5,264 nucleotides of DNA from a bacterium. Lineage in GTDB: Bacteria; Patescibacteriota; JAUYIX01. The stretch spans positions 1-5,264 of the forward strand of contig JAUYIX010000020.1 in the NCBI GenBank assembly GCA_030688115.1, given 5' to 3'. The notes beneath the pieces were generated by a model. The model saw only the letters and a program-made list of their open reading frames with translations, was not told where the DNA came from and made no database searches. Shown in pieces: positions 1 to 4,791 of this stretch; position 1 is the first letter of the stretch; the number at the start of each line of letters is the position of its first letter. The translations under genes and the position numbers were made by a program.

Positions 1-5
1 GAATT

Positions 6-130
6 GCCGTCGTCTCGAACTGTCACTATGTTGTGGCTTTCCCGCAAGGGATAGAGACGTCGGCTTAAGTCCCCTAGGATGATTTCGGCCTCGTGCCGCG
101 CTCGACGCAAGTCGACTAGTCATAGGGGGC
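6..130 (+). ncRNA. Candidate structured RNA, probably the 3' part of a longer ncRNA (unidentified)
   Basis: No convincing reading frame covers this stretch, but it folds well by eye. An outer helix pairs 6-16 with 54-64 (10 of 11 positions, one T-T mismatch). It encloses hairpin 22-26/33-37 (5 bp with one G-U) and hairpin 40-43/48-51 closed by a GCAA tetraloop. A second domain is closed by 69-76 with 123-130 (8 bp with one G-U, CCCC/GGGG core). It encloses hairpin 86-89/95-98 and hairpin 102-106/111-115, also capped by GCAA. The T-rich run from 131 follows the last helix, as in an intrinsic terminator. GCAA is a GNRA loop only on the plus strand, which favours plus-strand transcription. I compared it from memory with RNase P RNA, tmRNA, 4.5S RNA, 5S rRNA and group I and II introns and found no convincing match. 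The 5' end may lie outside the window. Confidence 0.42.
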
Positions 131-141
131 TTATTTATTTA
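123..141 (+). terminator. Possible terminator tail of the structured RNA
   Basis: The right arm of the 8-bp helix 69-76/123-130 (TAGGGGGC) is followed at once by TTATTTATTTA. The T-rich tail is interrupted by A, so termination would be moderate at best. The helix encloses 46 bases holding two further hairpins, so this is a branched terminator rather than a simple hairpin. Confidence 0.3.
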
Positions 142-169
142 TCTTCATTGGAGGTAACGCGTTCTTCTT

Positions 170-209
170 AATCTTATATAATCTTATGTATTCAGTATAT
201 AAGATACTG
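170..209. promoter_or_regulatory. AT-rich operator-like repeat cluster upstream of fic
   Basis: A decamer ATCTTATATA at 171-180 is repeated directly with one change at 181-190 (ATCTTATGTA) and occurs perfectly inverted at 196-205 (TATATAAGAT). A shorter inverted repeat CAGTAT/ATACTG lies at 193-198/204-209. A perfect -10-like TATAAT sits at 177-182, but no good -35 hexamer stands 16-18 bases upstream. Two direct copies plus one inverted copy of one 10-mer is the pattern expected of a multi-site operator, possibly combined with a promoter. Which protein binds is unknown. Confidence 0.4.
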
Positions 210-238
210 CTGGCTAAAATATGGCTCAGTTAAGAGAA

Positions 239-277
239 AAAGGCAATCCTGAAGCGTAGCTTGCTCAAAAGGCCTTT
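239..277 (+). other. Possible hairpin in the fic leader
   Basis: AAAGGC at 239-244 can pair with GCCTTT at 272-277, enclosing a small AAGC/GCTT hairpin (252-255/259-262, loop GTA). The T run after the stem is only part of the stem itself, so it is a poor terminator. It could be a leader structure if transcription starts near the TATAAT at 177. Confidence 0.22.
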
Positions 278-287
278 ACCTAAAAGT

Positions 288-307
288 AACTATAGCGTAC
301 TATAGTT
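288..307. promoter_or_regulatory. Perfect inverted repeat just upstream of fic (probable operator over a -10 element)
   Basis: The sequence AACTATAGCGTACTATAGTT has two perfect 8-base arms (288-295 and 300-307) around a CGTA spacer. It lies 29 bases before the fic start codon. The right half contains TATAGT (301-306), a five-of-six match to a -10 hexamer, so a bound protein would block transcription initiation. The preceding -35 position is not well conserved. The Fic protein has a C-terminal winged-helix-like segment, so autoregulation is possible, but this is inference. Confidence 0.45.
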
Positions 308-333
308 TACATGTCAGCAACCAAAGTAAACTA
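303..333 (+). promoter_or_regulatory. Second inverted repeat covering the fic translation-initiation region
   Basis: TAGTTTAC at 303-310 is perfectly complementary to GTAAACTA at 326-333, three bases before the fic ATG, with a 15-base loop. The left arm shares bases with the right half of the 288-307 palindrome, so the two hairpins are mutually exclusive in RNA. No SD is seen in front of the ATG, so the helix would act by occluding the start region and not by masking an SD. Confidence 0.32.
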
Positions 334-336
334 ACC

Positions 337-1464
337 ATGAAGCTGCAAATAGGCCATTTGGTCAAGCAACCGGGCGGTTTTTCGGCATTTATTCCTGCCC
401 AGTTTCCGGTGCCAGGCATGCTTAAGCTGTCACCGGAGCTACAACTGAAACTAGACAAGGCGGGTCGCCTCATTGGTAAACTTGACGGAGTTTCGCACAC
501 GCTCCCAGACGTCGACTTTTTCTTAACAATGTTTGTTCATAAAGATGCGTCCTCGTCAGTGCAGATCGAGGGAACAAAGGCAACGATTGTGGACGCGATT
601 GAGAAAAATGCTGGTATCAGCGATCAACCACAAGATGTGAGTGACATTGTCGCCTACGTGCGCGCACTTAACCATGGGCTCAAACGGTTGCAAACTCTAC
701 CCATGTCTTTGCGGCTGCTCCGTGAGCTACACGAACAGGTAATGCGCGGAGCCCGTCAGTCGCACTACGCTGCGCCGGGCGAATTTCGAAAATCGCAAAA
801 CTGGATTGGCGGCACTATGCCGTCAAATGCGACATATGTGCCGCCACCTGCCTCACATGTAATGACGGCGATGGATGACCTCGAAAAGTTTATCCACGAC
901 GACAAGACATTGCCATTATTGCAGGCAGGCTTACTTCACGCGCAGTTTGAGACTATCCATCCGTTTTTAGATGGTAACGGTCGCGTGGGTCGGCTTTTAG
1001 TCACAATGCAGCTGTACCATCGCACGGTACTCGAGCGGCCGGTGCTATTTTTGTCCTCGTACTTCAATAAACACCAGCAGACGTACTACCAAAAGTTGCG
1101 TGACTATTCTGATGGAGCTCTATTGCCTTGGCTTGATTTCTTTTTAGATGGAGTTATCGAGACGGCAGCAAACGCCATCGTCATCTGTAAAAAAATTACA
1201 AAACTCCGTGAGGTAGACATGGCGAAAATTCAGGCTCTCGCAAAGCGCGAATCTGAAAGTGCTGTTCTCGTGTTGCAACAACTATTTAAACAGCCAATTG
1301 TAAAAAACGCGACCGTGGCGCAGTGGACTGGTTTTTCGCGACCGGGTGCCCAAAAGGTTATCGACCGTTTTATCAAACTCGATATCTTGTCGCCTCGGAG
1401 TACTAAAGAAAAATATGACCGGACGTATGTCTACAAGCGCTATCTCAATAACTTCTTAAACTAA
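337..1464 (+). CDS. Fic-domain protein (probable AMP transferase) with N-terminal inhibitory motif and C-terminal winged helix
   Basis: Fic enzymes usually transfer AMP from ATP to a hydroxyl side chain of a target protein. The 375-residue product has the common three-part layout. A Fic_N-type segment (about 10-95, opening GGFSAFIP) contains the inhibitory helix motif SVQIEG (S74, E78, G79), the (S/T)xxxE(G/N) signature placed before the Fic core as in class II proteins. The Fic core (about 100-270) carries the complete motif HPFLDGNGRVGR at 208-219 with catalytic H208, D212, N214 and R216. A C-terminal winged-helix-like region follows (about 300-375). All key residues are present, so it should be active but self-inhibited. 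The start at 337 keeps the full Fic_N segment; the next ATG (418) would cut it. No SD precedes the start. The target cannot be inferred. The repeats at 288-333 suggest tight control. Confidence 0.95.
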   Translation: MKLQIGHLVKQPGGFSAFIPAQFPVPGMLKLSPELQLKLDKAGRLIGKLDGVSHTLPDVDFFLTMFVHKDASSSVQIEGTKATIVDAIEKNAGISDQPQDVSDIVAYVRALNHGLKRLQTLPMSLRLLRELHEQVMRGARQSHYAAPGEFRKSQNWIGGTMPSNATYVPPPASHVMTAMDDLEKFIHDDKTLPLLQAGLLHAQFETIHPFLDGNGRVGRLLVTMQLYHRTVLERPVLFLSSYFNKHQQTYYQKLRDYSDGALLPWLDFFLDGVIETAANAIVICKKITKLREVDMAKIQALAKRESESAVLVLQQLFKQPIVKNATVAQWTGFSRPGAQKVIDRFIKLDILSPRSTKEKYDRTYVYKRYLNNFLN

Positions 1465-1468
1465 ATTC

Positions 1469-1645
1469 ATGGCTAAACAAAATAAGGAAGCTTATTATCA
1501 GTGCGTCCACTGTAAACAAGAGATCTACTGGAATACCCACAAGGCATTTGTAGAGTGCACGTGTGGCAAGATTGCCATTGACGGCTGCGAGGACTATGTC
1601 CGCGTCATTGGTAACATGGACGATCTAAAAATAATCAATAAATAA
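1469..1645 (+). CDS. Small zinc-ribbon protein, DUF7695-like
   Basis: A 58-residue protein that starts four bases after the fic stop and so is very likely cotranscribed with it. Cysteines occur as CVHC (C12, C15) and CTC (C30, C32), which fits one four-cysteine zinc site. The next part, GKIAIDGCEDYVRVIGN, resembles the VDGGxDYxRRxGN stretch that I recall from small widespread bacterial zinc-ribbon proteins now called DUF7695. The match is from memory and the family has no established function. A fifth cysteine, C40, stands where the family usually has glycine. No SD is visible, so translation may depend on reinitiation after fic. Codon use and clean cysteine spacing argue for a real gene despite its length. 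A role with Fic is only inferred from adjacency. Confidence 0.8.
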   Translation: MAKQNKEAYYQCVHCKQEIYWNTHKAFVECTCGKIAIDGCEDYVRVIGNMDDLKIINK

Positions 1646-1704
1646 CCTTAAACGCAAGCCAACCACGCCAGGCATCTCCTATTTTTTGATTACGAGTGGA
1701 GCTG

Positions 1705-1735
1705 GCTCTGACTTTTAAAACCAAAAAATTAGAGC
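1705..1735. terminator. Weak bidirectional hairpin between convergent zinc-ribbon and Nudix genes
   Basis: GCTCT at 1705-1709 pairs with AGAGC at 1731-1735, and the enclosed A/T-rich arms (TTTTAAAA and the A run at 1723-1728) can extend the stem imperfectly. A short TTTA follows on the plus strand. It lies where two convergent transcripts must end, but the stem is weak and the T tract short. The rest of 1646-1736 shows nothing else beyond a T6 run at 1682-1687. Confidence 0.25.
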
Positions 1736-1736
1736 T

Positions 1737-2165
1737 TTAGGTAAATAGTTGAACAATCCGATCCCGAATCTCTCGGGGGCGTAGCTCCAAAGTTGGCACG
1801 GCCGACAACGCGATCCACTGCGCCTCGTGAGTGCCGGTGTAGTTTTGTGGGTGGGTGAACTCCGGCCCCGTGCCGTTGCCAAAGGTGCCGCCGGTGATGG
1901 TCGCTCGGTAAAAGGCCACATCGTGGTCGACCTGCGCGGTTTTGTAAGGATAGTTGGCAACATACTCGCCAACGACGCAGTCAAGCCCGGTCTCTTCTTT
2001 TATCTCACGCACGAGCGCTTGCTCGGTAGTCTCACCTGGCTCGATCCCGCCTCCAGGCAGAACCCAGTACTCGTCATTAACTTTAGTGCGCTTGATTGTG
2101 AGTAGCTTGTCGTCTTTGACGATGATTGCTCTGACGCGGCGCGACTGGCGGATGGTCTTATTCAT
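1737..2165 (-). CDS. Nudix hydrolase
   Basis: A 142-residue single-domain Nudix enzyme, expected to cleave a nucleoside diphosphate linked to another moiety with Mg2+. The Nudix box GX5EX7REUXEEXGU is intact: G39, E45, R53-E54, E57-E58, G60. The N-terminal strand (VRAIIVKDDKLLTIKRTK) and the following WVLPGGG are typical. The fold is complete, with a C-terminal helix (residues 129-142), so length is normal for the family. Substrate (8-oxo-dGTP, ADP-ribose, other) cannot be read from the sequence. The start overlaps the stop of the upstream HAD gene by ATGA (2162-2165), which indicates translational coupling; a weak AAGG lies just before the ATG. It is the second gene of a two-gene minus-strand operon. 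Confidence 0.95.
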   Translation of the reverse strand: MNKTIRQSRRVRAIIVKDDKLLTIKRTKVNDEYWVLPGGGIEPGETTEQALVREIKEETGLDCVVGEYVANYPYKTAQVDHDVAFYRATITGGTFGNGTGPEFTHPQNYTGTHEAQWIALSAVPTLELRPREIRDRIVQLFT

Positions 2166-2734
2166 GTGCCTTGTTCAAAAATTTCAGGTATAGTCTCCGG
2201 CCCAAGATACAATATGGTTGTTAGGTTGGGATACTCTTTAAAGTCGAGATCGGCAAATCGTTTTTCTTTGTCGTCCACAAAAATAATGTGGTCGTCCGTA
2301 AATTGCTCACACAGGTGCTCCACGCTCCACTTTTTTGTGTCTTGCACGATACTGATTTGCGCAAACAGTGGCCCGATACCAGTGCGTTTAATTTTTTCGA
2401 CTTGGTACGCTTTTACACCGTGCGTGACCAGATAACACTTATCCGGCCCAAGTTTTTTTATGCGCTTGATAAGTTCGTGATTAAGAAAAAGTTTGCACGC
2501 CCCCAATATCTTCTCGGTCAGTGCCAGCGCAGTTATTGACTCGACGTGTTCACCATGCAAGACCGCTTTGACAAGATTTTCCAAAACAAATCCCTTAGCG
2601 CGCTCTCTGTCGTAATATTTTTTGACCACATCGTATGGCAGCCCACTCTCCTCAAAACACTTGTACATGTGGGGCTTAAACTGCGCGGTGTTAAAAAACA
2701 ACACGTCATCAAAATCAAAAATGTATTTGGTCAT
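2162..2734 (-). CDS. HAD-superfamily hydrolase (uncharacterised phosphatase-like)
   Basis: A 190-residue protein with the haloacid dehalogenase motifs in order. Motif I is DFDDVL (nucleophile D7, acid D9). Motif II is YLVTHG (T104). K134 or K135 in QDTKKW is a candidate motif III lysine, and motif IV is IIFVDDKEKRF (D154, D155). Residues 15-90 form a helical cap-like insertion typical of subfamily I. It probably hydrolyses a small phosphomonoester; the substrate is unknown. It is the first gene of the operon with Nudix, joined by a 4-base overlap. Pairing with Nudix suggests work on nucleotides, but that is inference. The start keeps motif I seven residues from the N-terminus, as usual in the family. 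No SD is visible before it, and the predicted leader is very short. Confidence 0.9.
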   Translation of the reverse strand: MTKYIFDFDDVLFFNTAQFKPHMYKCFEESGLPYDVVKKYYDRERAKGFVLENLVKAVLHGEHVESITALALTEKILGACKLFLNHELIKRIKKLGPDKCYLVTHGVKAYQVEKIKRTGIGPLFAQISIVQDTKKWSVEHLCEQFTDDHIIFVDDKEKRFADLDFKEYPNLTTILYLGPETIPEIFEQGT

Positions 2735-2748
2735 AGGGGCGTGGATTG

Positions 2749-2791
2749 ATCAAACAACGTTCTTGCACTTTTTGCAATTTACGGATAGAAA
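2749..2791. promoter_or_regulatory. Candidate divergent promoters between HAD operon and hxpB-like gene
   Basis: Minus strand: TTGCAA (2777-2772), 17 bases, then TTTGAT (2754-2749), which would start transcription about 8 bases before the HAD start codon. Plus strand: TTGCAC (2763-2768), 17 bases, then TAGAAA (2786-2791), starting near 2798 ahead of the SD at 2806-2813. Both are weak matches to the sigma-70 consensus. The -35 regions overlap and include the inverted repeat TTGCA/TGCAA (2763-2767/2773-2777), so one regulator could act on both sides. Confidence 0.33.
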
Positions 2792-2805
2792 CACAGTCAC
2801 CGGAG

Positions 2806-2813
2806 AAAGGGGA
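2806..2813 (+). promoter_or_regulatory. Ribosome binding site that fixes the hxpB-like start
   Basis: AAAGGGGA lies seven bases before the ATG at 2821. It supports this ATG over an in-frame TTG at 2746, whose extra 25 residues (rich in Cys, Arg and polar residues) do not belong to the HAD fold. Confidence 0.6.
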
Positions 2814-2820
2814 TTGTTCC

Positions 2821-3468
2821 ATGCCATTCAAAACCGTCATCTTTGACATGGACGGTATTATTATCAATAGCGAGCCGCTGTGGCGACGCGCTGAGGTCCA
2901 AGTGTTCTACAGTATAGGGGTGCCGCTCAATGAGGAGCTTGCCTGGGAGACGATCGGGACCCGCGTCGATGAGGTAATGCGTCACTGGTACGAGCGCTAT
3001 CCTTGGGAGGGTAAGACATTCACGGAGGTTGGCGAGGAGATCATCGACGCTATGGTCGCCCTGGTCAAGTCTGATGGACAGCCGATGCCGGGCGCACACG
3101 ACGCAGTTGCTCTCGCGGCTGAGGTGAGTAGCTCGATGGCCATTGCCTCGTCCTCACCCTTGCGTCTCATTGAGGCGACGCTTGAGCGACTCGATCTGAT
3201 GTGTGCGTTTGATGTCATTCAGTCGGCAGAACATGTCGAGTTTGGAAAACCACACCCGGCCGTTTACTTGCAAGCGGCTGCTCGACTGGGGGCAGATCCT
3301 CGACAGTGTGTCGCGATCGAAGACTCGGTCGTTGGTCTCATCTCCGCCAAGGCCGCTAGGATGCGGTGCATCGCGGTACCGGACGTGGGGGATGATCGCA
3401 GTAAGTTCAGCCTCGCAGACGTGATCTTGGACTCGCTGGCCGATCTAACGCCAGAGATCTTCTGCTAA
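2821..3468 (+). CDS. hxpB: HAD phosphatase, HxpB/YniC-type (hexitol phosphate / 2-deoxyglucose-6-phosphate phosphatase)
   Basis: A 215-residue protein close in length and sequence to E. coli HxpB (YniC), which dephosphorylates 2-deoxyglucose-6-phosphate and hexitol phosphates. Shared stretches include FDMDG, NSEPLWRRAE, the WYERYPW cap segment (matching WYARQPW), CVAIEDSVVG and SKAARMR-like SAKAARMR. Catalytic elements: D9 and D11 (motif I), S110 in AIASSSP (motif II), K143 in FGKPHP (motif III), E167-D168 (motif IV). The four-helix cap lies at about 15-85. It is a cytosolic Mg2+-dependent phosphatase, probably disposing of unwanted sugar phosphates. The start at 2821 is set by the SD and by motif I at residue 9. 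It stands alone between a divergent promoter region and a strong terminator. Family is secure; the exact substrate and symbol are inferred from E. coli. Confidence 0.92.
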   Translation: MPFKTVIFDMDGIIINSEPLWRRAEVQVFYSIGVPLNEELAWETIGTRVDEVMRHWYERYPWEGKTFTEVGEEIIDAMVALVKSDGQPMPGAHDAVALAAEVSSSMAIASSSPLRLIEATLERLDLMCAFDVIQSAEHVEFGKPHPAVYLQAAARLGADPRQCVAIEDSVVGLISAKAARMRCIAVPDVGDDRSKFSLADVILDSLADLTPEIFC

Positions 3469-3484
3469 GAGTCGACGATTTTAT

Positions 3485-3515
3485 GCCTCGCGCTAACAAC
3501 GCGGGGCTGTTTTTT
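3485..3515 (+). terminator. Intrinsic terminator of the hxpB-like gene
   Basis: GCCTCGCG (3485-3492) pairs with CGCGGGGC (3500-3507), an 8-bp GC-rich stem with one G-U and a 7-base loop. TGTTTTTT follows. It begins 17 bases after the stop codon. An ATG at 3483 sits at the foot of this hairpin and is therefore not a credible start for the next gene. Confidence 0.85.
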
Positions 3516-3516
3516 C

Positions 3517-3545
3517 TTTACGTTCCGTCGGCCGAGAAGTATCCT
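3517..3545 (+). promoter_or_regulatory. Possible promoter of the MazG-like gene
   Basis: TTTACG (3517-3522) and TATCCT (3540-3545) are separated by 17 bases and each matches the sigma-70 consensus at four of six positions. Transcription would begin at about 3552, the proposed ATG, giving a leaderless message. The terminator just upstream requires a promoter here, but the match is weak. Confidence 0.3.
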
Positions 3546-3551
3546 AATCAT

Positions 3552-3872
3552 ATGCCAACCCTCCCTGCCAACCCAACGCTTACTGATGTGCAGCTCTACG
3601 TCCGCGAGCTAGAGCGCGAGCGCGGGTTCTCCCAGCAAAGTGGTCAGCAAAAAGCTCTGCTGCTCGGCGAGGAGATTGGCGAACTCTTTAAGGCCATCAG
3701 AAAAACCGACGCGCAGCTACGGACCGACCCGCGGTCGACGATCGGCACGATCGATGAGGAGCTGGCTGATATTTTGATTTATCTCTGCGCGATTGCTAAT
3801 CGGTATGGGATCGATCTCGAGACGGCGTTTAGGACCAAGGAGGAGAAAAACAAGCAGCGGACGTGGGCCTAA
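3552..3872 (+). CDS. MazG-like nucleotide pyrophosphohydrolase
   Basis: A 106-residue all-alpha protein of the MazG-like family, which hydrolyses (d)NTPs to monophosphate and pyrophosphate as a dimer or tetramer with Mg2+. The metal-binding signature EExxE(12-28)ExxD is complete: E40, E41, E44, then E70 and D73. The C-terminal FRTKEEKNKQRTW is typical of the small single-domain members. A longer reading from 3483 adds 23 residues, but that ATG lies in the hxpB terminator, so I chose 3552. The only SD-like sequence is GAGAAG, 12 bases away, or the message is leaderless. It may clean damaged or excess nucleotides. It converges with the AstE-like gene and shares its terminator. Confidence 0.9.
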   Translation: MPTLPANPTLTDVQLYVRELERERGFSQQSGQQKALLLGEEIGELFKAIRKTDAQLRTDPRSTIGTIDEELADILIYLCAIANRYGIDLETAFRTKEEKNKQRTWA

Positions 3873-3895
3873 AAAAAGTGGTAACAACCATTTTT
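3871..3895. terminator. Bidirectional terminator between mazG-like and astE-like genes
   Basis: TGGT (3879-3882), loop AACA, ACCA (3887-3890), flanked by A7 (3871-3877) and T5 (3891-3895). The A and T runs extend the stem past a bulged G at 3878. On the minus strand the hairpin ends in seven T residues, so it should work better for the AstE-like transcript. The plus-strand arm overlaps the mazG-like stop codon. Confidence 0.65.
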
Positions 3896-3922
3896 AACTC
3901 AAATGCACGCCAAAAGGTAGGC

Positions 3923-4741
3923 CTACTCGGCAAGCAAAAAGGCCTCCTCGCCGATAGCGCTGTGATCGCGCGCAAATATGATGCGACAAGTTTTTGGAGC
4001 AACAATCGATCGCGGGCCGTCGTGCCCGATTTGTTCACCCTGTCTGACGACCGCAAAGTCATTAAATGCCCGAGCTAGTTTAAAACTGGATGTCTGCGTA
4101 CGGTACTGTAAGAACACCGAAAGGCGAGTTTGCTTTGATCCGCTGATGGGCATGCCATCTATGTGTCCACGGGCGCGCAAAAAGGAAGTGATCCCGTCCT
4201 GAGCGATTTTGCGCGAAGCCGGATCGCCAAGGTAGCCAGACTCCAAACAAATGCCGATCTTGCCCAAGCGGTTCATGTAATAGTCGGTTCCACCTGGCTG
4301 AACCCGGTCAAAGCCCGATACAACTATACTTGCCGGCAATTGACTCGCAACGGCGTAGCTCTGCGGCTCGCAAATGATAAACGGGAGACTACCAGGTGTA
4401 AAACTTGCGTGGATGTCGAGTAGGGCGCTGGCCTCCGCAAAATAGGGCTTGAGTTGTTGCGCTCGCCCATACTCATAGCTCGCGCGCTCTGCTTGAGAGA
4501 GCTCACTATCAGGCCGGAACATCCTGTTGAGATTAGTCTCGGTAAAGCGGCAGTTTTTACGGATGGCACGTGGATTTCCAAATAGCAACAGCACACGGCC
4601 TTTTTGGACCTGCACGTCGTGCATAGCCGCCAATACAGCCTGGCTGCCGCATGTCTCGTCTCCGTGGACGCCGCCAATAATCAGGCTGGTGGGGCCCGGT
4701 TGTGGGCCGGTTATGACAACTGCATCATCTAGTGTGTTCAT
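3923..4741 (-). CDS. AstE/aspartoacylase-family zinc carboxypeptidase-like hydrolase
   Basis: A 272-residue protein of the succinylglutamate desuccinylase/aspartoacylase family (M14-like fold), which removes an acyl group from an acylated amino acid. The zinc ligands are visible: GGVHGDE (H26, E29) and LLDIHAS (H111). The run NPRAIRKNCRF then LNRMFR matches the human aspartoacylase pattern NPRA...LNRIF, giving R58, N72 and R73 as likely substrate-carboxylate ligands. The catalytic glutamate is probably E167 in GICLESG. Residues from about 200 form the usual C-terminal beta domain. No arginine-degradation (ast) genes are nearby, so an arginine catabolic role is unlikely and the substrate is open. 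No SD precedes the ATG. It is transcribed divergently from the yerC-like gene, 50 bases apart. Confidence 0.9.
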   Translation of the reverse strand: MNTLDDAVVITGPQPGPTSLIIGGVHGDETCGSQAVLAAMHDVQVQKGRVLLLFGNPRAIRKNCRFTETNLNRMFRPDSELSQAERASYEYGRAQQLKPYFAEASALLDIHASFTPGSLPFIICEPQSYAVASQLPASIVVSGFDRVQPGGTDYYMNRLGKIGICLESGYLGDPASRKIAQDGITSFLRARGHIDGMPISGSKQTRLSVFLQYRTQTSSFKLARAFNDFAVVRQGEQIGHDGPRSIVAPKTCRIIFARDHSAIGEEAFLLAE

Positions 4742-4757
4742 GGTGGATAATTGGAGC

Positions 4758-4785
4758 TTGACACAACACTTTAGTTTAGTAAAGT
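4758..4785 (+). promoter_or_regulatory. Promoter with overlapping operator for yerC-like gene
   Basis: A perfect TTGACA (4758-4763) is followed after 16 bases by TAAAGT (4780-4785). Transcription would start at about 4792, the A of the ATG. The spacer and -10 contain an inverted repeat, ACTTTA (4768-4773) and TAAAGT (4780-4785), six bases apart, well placed for repression. The encoded protein is a TrpR-type DNA binder, so autoregulation is plausible. The site lies between divergent genes and could also affect the AstE-like gene. Confidence 0.6.
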
Positions 4786-4791
4786 AATAGT

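Noticed and set aside
3..68. C-terminal tail of a plus-strand gene ending at TAA 66-68
   Set aside because: Only 21 residues with no recognisable motif; it overlaps the 6-16/54-64 helix.
1..123. Minus-strand reading frames open to the left edge (one from ATG at 123, another readable from a TTG near 109 with a protein-like stretch LRRARHEAEIIL)
   Set aside because: Neither has an SD. The ATG frame has biased, low-information composition, and the better-looking frame has only a TTG start and no recognisable family. The RNA folding explanation fits more of the sequence, but a minus-strand gene start is not excluded.
242..252. GGCAATCCTGA, identical to a core segment found in some group I introns
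   Set aside because: No other group I core elements (P, R, S, P7) are found in order around it; an 11-base match is likely chance.
300..500. 66-residue minus-strand ORF antisense to the fic start
   Set aside because: Shadow of the Fic frame, with no SD and low-complexity Ser/Pro-rich content.
1715..1984. 89-residue minus-strand ORF overlapping the Nudix gene
   Set aside because: Out-of-frame shadow of the clear Nudix gene; Arg/Thr/Pro-rich translation.
2746..2820. N-terminal extension of the HxpB-like protein from TTG 2746
   Set aside because: Strong SD at 2806-2813 and family alignment support ATG 2821; the extension lies in the promoter region.
3917..3926. Perfect 10-base palindrome GTAGGCCTAC over the astE-like stop codon
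   Set aside because: A palindrome without loop or T run; it may be chance or part of the terminator surroundings, and nothing else supports a function.
4163..4423. 86-residue plus-strand ORF antisense to the astE-like gene
   Set aside because: No SD, no recognisable motif, and it is fully covered by the well-supported minus-strand gene.
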